A stretch of DNA of 64,000 bases from Flagellimonas zhangzhouensis (GTDB lineage Bacteria; Bacteroidota; Bacteroidia; Flavobacteriales; Flavobacteriaceae), in assembly GCF_900102925.1 (NCBI RefSeq), contig NZ_FNKI01000002.1, forward strand, positions 434,001 through 498,000, given 5' to 3'. This document shows, piece by piece, positions 60,134 to 64,000 of the stretch. The notes beneath the pieces were generated by a model. It saw only the letters and a program-made list of their open reading frames with translations, did no database searches and was not told where the DNA came from. Within the stretch, counting starts at the first letter, position 1; the number at the start of each line of letters is the position of its first letter. A program made the position numbers and the translations under genes.

Positions 60134-60504
60134 ATGGAGGTTTAAGCTCAAACACAAACTCAAGTTCAAGTTCAGGATTTTCTAAAAATCCAACAATCCA
60201 ATAATCCAGCAATCAGAGTCAAACTCAAGTTTCAAGTTCATGTTCAAACTTTTCTGGTATTCTAATATCCAGCTGTCCAATAATCCAAATATCTAATAAT
60301 CCAGCAATCAGATTCAAACTCAAGTTACAAGTATTAGTTCAAGTTTCAAGATCAAGATTTTCTAGAAATCCAACAATCCAGTATTCCAATCCTCTAAAAA
60401 TCCAACCATCTAATAATCCACCCACTGTTAACATTTTTTGGGAGAACCGTCCAACCCCTTTTTCCTATTTTAAGTACCTTTGAGGTTACACGGATACAAA
60501 TGCC
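60134..60504. repeat. 370-bp intergenic region of degenerate repeats
   Basis: No gene is visible. The region is made of recurring motifs: AAATCCAACAATCCA (60186-60200 and 60366-60380), CCAGCAATCAGA followed by TTCAAACTCAAGTT or GTCAAACTCAAGTT (from 60206 and 60301), and many CAAGTTCAAG and TAATCC units. The pair beginning GATTTTCTA at 60176 and 60356 is spaced 180 bases and matches over 25 bases with one difference. A -7 box for the next gene lies at the right end (60475-60482). Confidence 0.75.
60475..60482 (+). promoter_or_regulatory. -7 box upstream of the small membrane gene and mutL (TACCTTTG)
   Basis: A perfect TAnnTTTG match 22 bases before the ATG at 60505, at the end of the repeat region. 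No convincing -33 element. Confidence 0.5.
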
Positions 60505-60789
60505 ATGCGAAACCCTTTAAAACTTAGGAAAAATAAAAATTTTGATTACTCCCCACGATACTACAAGGGACAGGGCAATCCGTATAAAATAGAACACAAA
60601 CTAGATCAGTTTCGAAGCACAGCGCATACAAATAGAGGCCTTAAAAATAAGTTTACCTCTGCCATGGATGATCTGCAAACGGAGGGGGACAGGAACCTTA
60701 AAATTCGTTTTTGGATCATTGTGGCCGTTTTGATATTGCTGTTTCTCTTCATCATAGACTTTGATCTTTCTATATTCTGGAATCCATAA
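60505..60789 (+). CDS. Small membrane protein upstream of mutL
   Basis: A 94-residue protein with a basic N-terminal half (PLKLRKNKNFDYSPRYYKGQ) and one C-terminal membrane helix (WIIVAVLILLFLFIIDF, about 70-88). Such proteins are sometimes labelled riboflavin synthase beta subunit, but this one shows no lumazine-synthase motif; that label seems a transfer from neighbouring ribH. Function is unknown. Its TAA shares a base with the mutL ATG (TAATGG), so it is probably translated with mutL. The ATG stands 22 bases downstream of the -7 box. Confidence 0.75.
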   Translation: MRNPLKLRKNKNFDYSPRYYKGQGNPYKIEHKLDQFRSTAHTNRGLKNKFTSAMDDLQTEGDRNLKIRFWIIVAVLILLFLFIIDFDLSIFWNP

Positions 60790-62639
60790 TGGCGGACATT
60801 ATTAAGCTTTTACCAGACCATGTCGCCAACCAAATAGCCGCAGGGGAGGTGGTGCAACGCCCAGCTTCTGTAGTTAAGGAGCTTATGGAAAATGCCATTG
60901 ATGCTGGAGCCGAATCCATCAAATTGATTATTAAGGATGGGGGTAAAACCCTAATTCAAGTTGTGGATGATGGATTGGGAATGAGTGAAACAGATGCTCG
61001 ATTGTCATTTGAGCGTCATGCTACCTCCAAAATATCATCTGCACAGGATCTATTCAATTTAAATACCAAGGGGTTTAGAGGTGAGGCTTTAGCTTCCATT
61101 GCCGCGATTGCGCATGTGGATATGCAAACCCGAACCGCGTCGAATGATGTTGGCACCCACCTTAAAATAGAGGGGAGTAAAATTGTTTCCCAAGAGGTGG
61201 TGGCAACCCCAAAAGGGACTTCCATTTTGGTAAAAAATCTTTTTTTTAATATTCCCGCACGACGCAATTTTTTAAAATCGAACCAAGTGGAACTTCGTCA
61301 TATCACTGACGAGTTTCATCGTGTTGCCTTGGTGCACCCGAATATTGAGTTTCATTTTTACAATAATGGCTCGGAGATTTTTAATCTTCCCAAGACCAAA
61401 CACCGTCAACGCATTGCGCATATTTTCGGGAGCCGAATGGAAACTAGATTGGTTCCTGTAAACGAGGAAACCGAAGTATTAAAGGTTTCAGGATTTATTT
61501 GTAAACCTGAATTTGCCAAAAAGAGCAGGGGAGAGCAGTTTTTCTTTGCCAATAACCGATACATTAAAAGTCCGTATTTGCATCATGCTGTTTCAGCTGC
61601 ATTTGAGGGTTTGATCAAATCGGAAATGTTCCCTGGGTATTTTTTGTATTTGGAAGTGGATCCAGGTTCCATTGATATCAACATTCACCCCACTAAAACA
61701 GAGGTGAAGTTTGATGATGAGAATACCCTCTATGCCATTCTTCGTTCCACCATTAAGCATAGCTTGGGGCAATTCAACGTTGCTCCCGTACTCGATTTTG
61801 AGCACGACCCTAATCTGGACACTCCATATAATTACAAAGAAAAAGGGGCCGTTTTGCCCAAGGTGACGGTGGATTCAAACTTTAATCCATTTCAGGAAGT
61901 TCCAAAGAGCAAAAGTTCTGGGGGAGGTACATTTCAAAAACAAAGTACCAAGGGATGGGAAAATCTGTATGAGGGATTGGAACAAGAAGTGGATGTGGAA
62001 CAGTTCAGTAGTTTGGTGATTGAATCTGAAAGTGATGAACAGGGAACGCTCTATGACAGTGAACAGGCTGAAGAACACATGGCTTCTACTTTTCAATTAC
62101 GCAGAAAATATGTGGTGAGTACGGTAAAGTCGGGAATGTTGGTGATTCATCAAAAACGAGCCCACGAGCGTATTCTTTTTGAAAAGTTCCTAAAGGAAAT
62201 CACAGTAAAGGAAGGGGTGAGTCAGCAATTGTTGTTCCCACTAGAATTAAGTTTCAACAAACAAGAATTAGGCATTTTGAACGATATTAGTGAAAGCTTG
62301 ACCAATATTGGGTTTGCCTTTGAAAGTTTAGAACATGAAACGGTAAAAGTGACAGGCGTGCCCTTATTGGTACCCGAATCTGGAATTGGTACGGTTTTAG
62401 ATCGTTTGATAGCGGATTATAGAGAGGGTTATGGAGATGGTTCTATTTCCCAAGCAGAGATGTTGGCCGAAGTTTTGTCCAGAAATCTCGCCGTAAAAAC
62501 GGGAGAAGTACTAGATCAAGAATCGCAAATGGCCTTGGTGAACAATTTGTTTGCTTGTAAAGAACCGACATTAAGTCCCTCACAAAAAATAACATACACC
62601 ATTATCTCCGAAGGGGATATCGATAAAAAATTCAGCTAA
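60789..62639 (+). CDS. mutL: DNA mismatch repair protein MutL
   Basis: A 616-residue ATPase linking MutS to repair. The GHKL ATPase domain is intact: QIAAGEVVQRPASVVKELME, then DAGAESIKLIIKDGG, DDGLGMSETDARLSFERHAT, TKGFRGEALASIAAIAHVD. The C-terminal domain (about 425-616) has the dimerisation fold, but the endonuclease motif DQHA-x2-E-x4-E reads HQKRAHERILFE, and the final CPHGRP block is replaced by KEPTLSPSQKITYTI. So it should lack the nicking activity of most MutL proteins outside the MutH lineage. It is followed by the first rhomboid gene, whose ATG begins directly after its TAA. Confidence 0.96.
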   Translation: MADIIKLLPDHVANQIAAGEVVQRPASVVKELMENAIDAGAESIKLIIKDGGKTLIQVVDDGLGMSETDARLSFERHATSKISSAQDLFNLNTKGFRGEALASIAAIAHVDMQTRTASNDVGTHLKIEGSKIVSQEVVATPKGTSILVKNLFFNIPARRNFLKSNQVELRHITDEFHRVALVHPNIEFHFYNNGSEIFNLPKTKHRQRIAHIFGSRMETRLVPVNEETEVLKVSGFICKPEFAKKSRGEQFFFANNRYIKSPYLHHAVSAAFEGLIKSEMFPGYFLYLEVDPGSIDINIHPTKTEVKFDDENTLYAILRSTIKHSLGQFNVAPVLDFEHDPNLDTPYNYKEKGAVLPKVTVDSNFNPFQEVPKSKSSGGGTFQKQSTKGWENLYEGLEQEVDVEQFSSLVIESESDEQGTLYDSEQAEEHMASTFQLRRKYVVSTVKSGMLVIHQKRAHERILFEKFLKEITVKEGVSQQLLFPLELSFNKQELGILNDISESLTNIGFAFESLEHETVKVTGVPLLVPESGIGTVLDRLIADYREGYGDGSISQAEMLAEVLSRNLAVKTGEVLDQESQMALVNNLFACKEPTLSPSQKITYTIISEGDIDKKFS

Positions 62640-63374
62640 ATGGGTAGATTGACAGAGGCAGTAAAACACATTTTGATCGTTAACGTGATCATGTTTTTTG
62701 CCACACAACTATATGGAGACCAAATGTTCCAATGGATGTCACTTTGGTTTCCCAAGAATCCCAATTTTGAATGGTGGCAGATTATTAGCCACATGTTCAT
62801 GCACGGTAATTTAATGCACATTGTGTTCAATATGTATGCACTTTGGGCTTTTGGAACGCCTTTGGAGCGTATTTGGGGCAGAAATAAGTTTTTGTTCTTC
62901 TATTTTTCTGCTGGATTAGGTTCGGCTGCATTGCATAGTGGAGTTAATTTTTTCCTTTTCAACGAGGGAATCAGTGCATTGGAGGGTGCGGGCATTGCCA
63001 GAACACAGATAATGGATATTTTGGCAAACGGTCAATATAGTCCAGGGTGGTACAATATCGCATCCAAAGTTACCATTGATAATATGCTGTCGGCTTACAA
63101 CACGCCCGCGGTTGGTGCGTCAGGTGCCATTTATGGTATTTTGGTGGCTTTTGCTTTTATGTATTCGGAGGCTAAATTGATGCTTATATTTTTACCTGTA
63201 CCCATTAAGGCCAAATATTTTGTGCCCATTTTAATTGCTGTGGATTTAATTTTCGGTATCGGAAATGTCAACACAGGAGTGGCTCACTTTGCGCATATTG
63301 GTGGGGCTTTAATAGGATTTGTAATGATGTGGTACTGGAAAAAGAATCAGTTTAACGATAATCGGTGGAATTAG
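62640..63374 (+). CDS. Rhomboid-family intramembrane serine protease (first)
   Basis: A 244-residue membrane protein with about six helices. The rhomboid catalytic serine lies in VGASGAIYGILVAF (about residue 163), and the histidine in VAHFAHIGGALIGFVMMWYW (about 220). The conserved HMFMHGNLMHIVFNMYALW loop lies near the N-terminal third. The Ser-His dyad is complete, so activity is likely. Substrate unknown. The ATG begins one base after the mutL stop, so it is probably part of that transcript. The next gene is a second rhomboid. Confidence 0.93.
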   Translation: MGRLTEAVKHILIVNVIMFFATQLYGDQMFQWMSLWFPKNPNFEWWQIISHMFMHGNLMHIVFNMYALWAFGTPLERIWGRNKFLFFYFSAGLGSAALHSGVNFFLFNEGISALEGAGIARTQIMDILANGQYSPGWYNIASKVTIDNMLSAYNTPAVGASGAIYGILVAFAFMYSEAKLMLIFLPVPIKAKYFVPILIAVDLIFGIGNVNTGVAHFAHIGGALIGFVMMWYWKKNQFNDNRWN

Positions 63375-63377
63375 TAT

Positions 63378-64000
63378 ATGGGAAGTGGAGGACTACAATA
63401 CCAATTTGCTCGGCTTAGCATAGCCGAAAAGCTCATTGCTGTAAATGTTCTGATTTTTCTTTTGGATGGATTGTCCAAAGCTCTTTTCGGGTTTTCTTTT
63501 GCCAATTGGTTTCAACTACCTAAAGATTTTTTGGAATTTATAGGTCAGCCATGGTCTTTGTTTACTTATTCTTTTTTACATGCTGGTTTGGGTCATATTT
63601 TTTGGAATATGATCATACTTTATTTTGCCAGCAGGATCTTCTTGAATTTGTTTGATGGGCAACGCTTTATCAATGTATATTTCTTAGGTGTTATATTTGG
63701 TGGGGCTATGTTCCTTTTGGGGTATAATGTGTTCCCAACTTTAGTAAATGCCAATACGGCGCTGATTGGTGCTTCGGCAGGAGTAAACGCAGTATTGATT
63801 TTTGTTTGTGCTTATATTCCAAATCAAGAAGTCCGTGTATTCTTTTTCAATATTAAATTATGGTACATCGGTGCCGCTTTGGTCATCAAAGATCTGGTGC
63901 TTATTGGAATGGGTGATAACATCGGTGGTGGATTGGCCCACTTGGGAGGAGCTTTGTTGGGGTATGTTTATGCTCGACAGTTGTTTCAAGGAAACGACAT
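63378..64000 (+). CDS. Second rhomboid-family protease, cut by window end
   Basis: Starts three bases after the first rhomboid and stays open to the window edge (207 codons, no stop). It contains SLFTYSFLHAGLGHIFWNMI, the loop ahead of the catalytic region, then LIGASAGVNAVLIF with the likely serine (GASAG) and GGLAHLGGALLGYVYA with the histidine. It differs from its neighbour (different N-terminal half, FWNM instead of VFNM). Both dyad residues are present, so it seems an active protease. The C-terminus lies outside the window; more cytosolic sequence may follow. Tandem rhomboids downstream of mutL suggest one transcript. Confidence 0.9.
   Translation, partial: MGSGGLQYQFARLSIAEKLIAVNVLIFLLDGLSKALFGFSFANWFQLPKDFLEFIGQPWSLFTYSFLHAGLGHIFWNMIILYFASRIFLNLFDGQRFINVYFLGVIFGGAMFLLGYNVFPTLVNANTALIGASAGVNAVLIFVCAYIPNQEVRVFFFNIKLWYIGAALVIKDLVLIGMGDNIGGGLAHLGGALLGYVYARQLFQGND

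Noticed and set aside
60134-60504. CRISPR or insertion sequence remnant
   Set aside because: Repeat spacing is irregular, units are short and no transposase or terminal inverted repeats are seen.
60505-60789. Riboflavin synthase beta subunit
   Set aside because: That label is sometimes copied from ribH; the protein is a basic single-pass membrane protein with no synthase motif.
1-64000. tRNA, rRNA, tmRNA or prophage genes
   Set aside because: Read for and not seen on either strand; all longer gene-free regions are accounted for.

Overview
The window looks like a stretch of core chromosome from a marine-type member of the Flavobacteriaceae (Bacteroidota), perhaps close to Muricauda/Allomuricauda or its relatives. 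This rests on family content (GldI gliding lipoprotein, OstA-like LPS protein, DUF4105, CCC-motif membrane proteins, DUF349, a long SecA with an unusual C-terminus), moderate-to-low G+C, and recurrent Bacteroidota-type -7 promoter boxes (TAnnTTTG) ahead of many genes. The genus is inference. I found no phage, transposase, CRISPR array, tRNA or rRNA.

Layout. 1-3.0 kb: a secreted beta-repeat/coiled-coil protein, MsrA, and a small secreted protein coupled to a 35-residue membrane protein. 3.0-12.7 kb (minus strand): a histidine kinase, SecA, a DUF2795 protein, cobalamin adenosyltransferase, a tiny membrane protein, a degenerate methyltransferase-like protein, an ABC-F ATPase and a DUF4105 protein. 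Two 7-bp repeat arrays lie inside this run. 12.8-17 kb: PssA and a PH-like membrane protein, then the envelope operon kdsD-tatC-ahpD-like-lptB. 17-25 kb: RecQ, a CCC-motif/DUF2752 membrane cluster, an Smr protein, cysteine desulfurase and an M23 peptidase. 25.2-27.7 kb: a ZapB-like coiled-coil protein, ZapA, a 6S-type RNA and RNase Y. 27.7-36 kb: a W-rich repeat protein, a CBS protein, a DUF349 protein, AroE, two tandem DUF368 (PopT-like) transporters and a TPR protein. 36-46 kb: a class III aminotransferase, OstA-like protein, DinB, Dps, PurA, Fur, RelA/SpoT, an M48 protease and a SpoU methyltransferase. 46-52.5 kb: a lipoprotein, two amidohydrolase-family proteins and DUF3810. 52.5-58.8 kb: a cyclophilin-FKBP fusion, GldI and a DHH phosphoesterase; divergently, a frameshifted PhoD-like phosphatase and Ndk; then DUF721, a lipocalin-like lipoprotein and RecF. 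58.9-64 kb: a TPR membrane protein, RibH, a small membrane protein, MutL and two rhomboid proteins, the second cut by the window end.

How the genes work together. Most serve housekeeping: envelope and lipid biogenesis (PssA, LptB, KdsD, OstA-like, DUF368, TatC, SecA), division (ZapA, M23), RNA and stress control (6S RNA, RNase Y, SpoT, Fur, Dps) and DNA maintenance (RecQ, RecF, MutL, DUF721). The points most worth a second look are the G8 tract that breaks the PhoD-like lipoprotein, the 6S-type RNA between zapA and rny, a CRP/FNR-like palindrome placed as an activator site upstream of dps, the paired heptanucleotide arrays, the unlisted 35-residue membrane ORF, and several enzymes lacking textbook motifs (MutL endonuclease motif, RecQ zinc cysteines, SecA SEC-C cysteines, Fur CxxC, metal histidines in one and a half amidohydrolases). 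Several upstream TTG or GTG codons that would lengthen proteins lie inside promoter boxes or before signal peptides, so I moved those starts inward and say so per gene.
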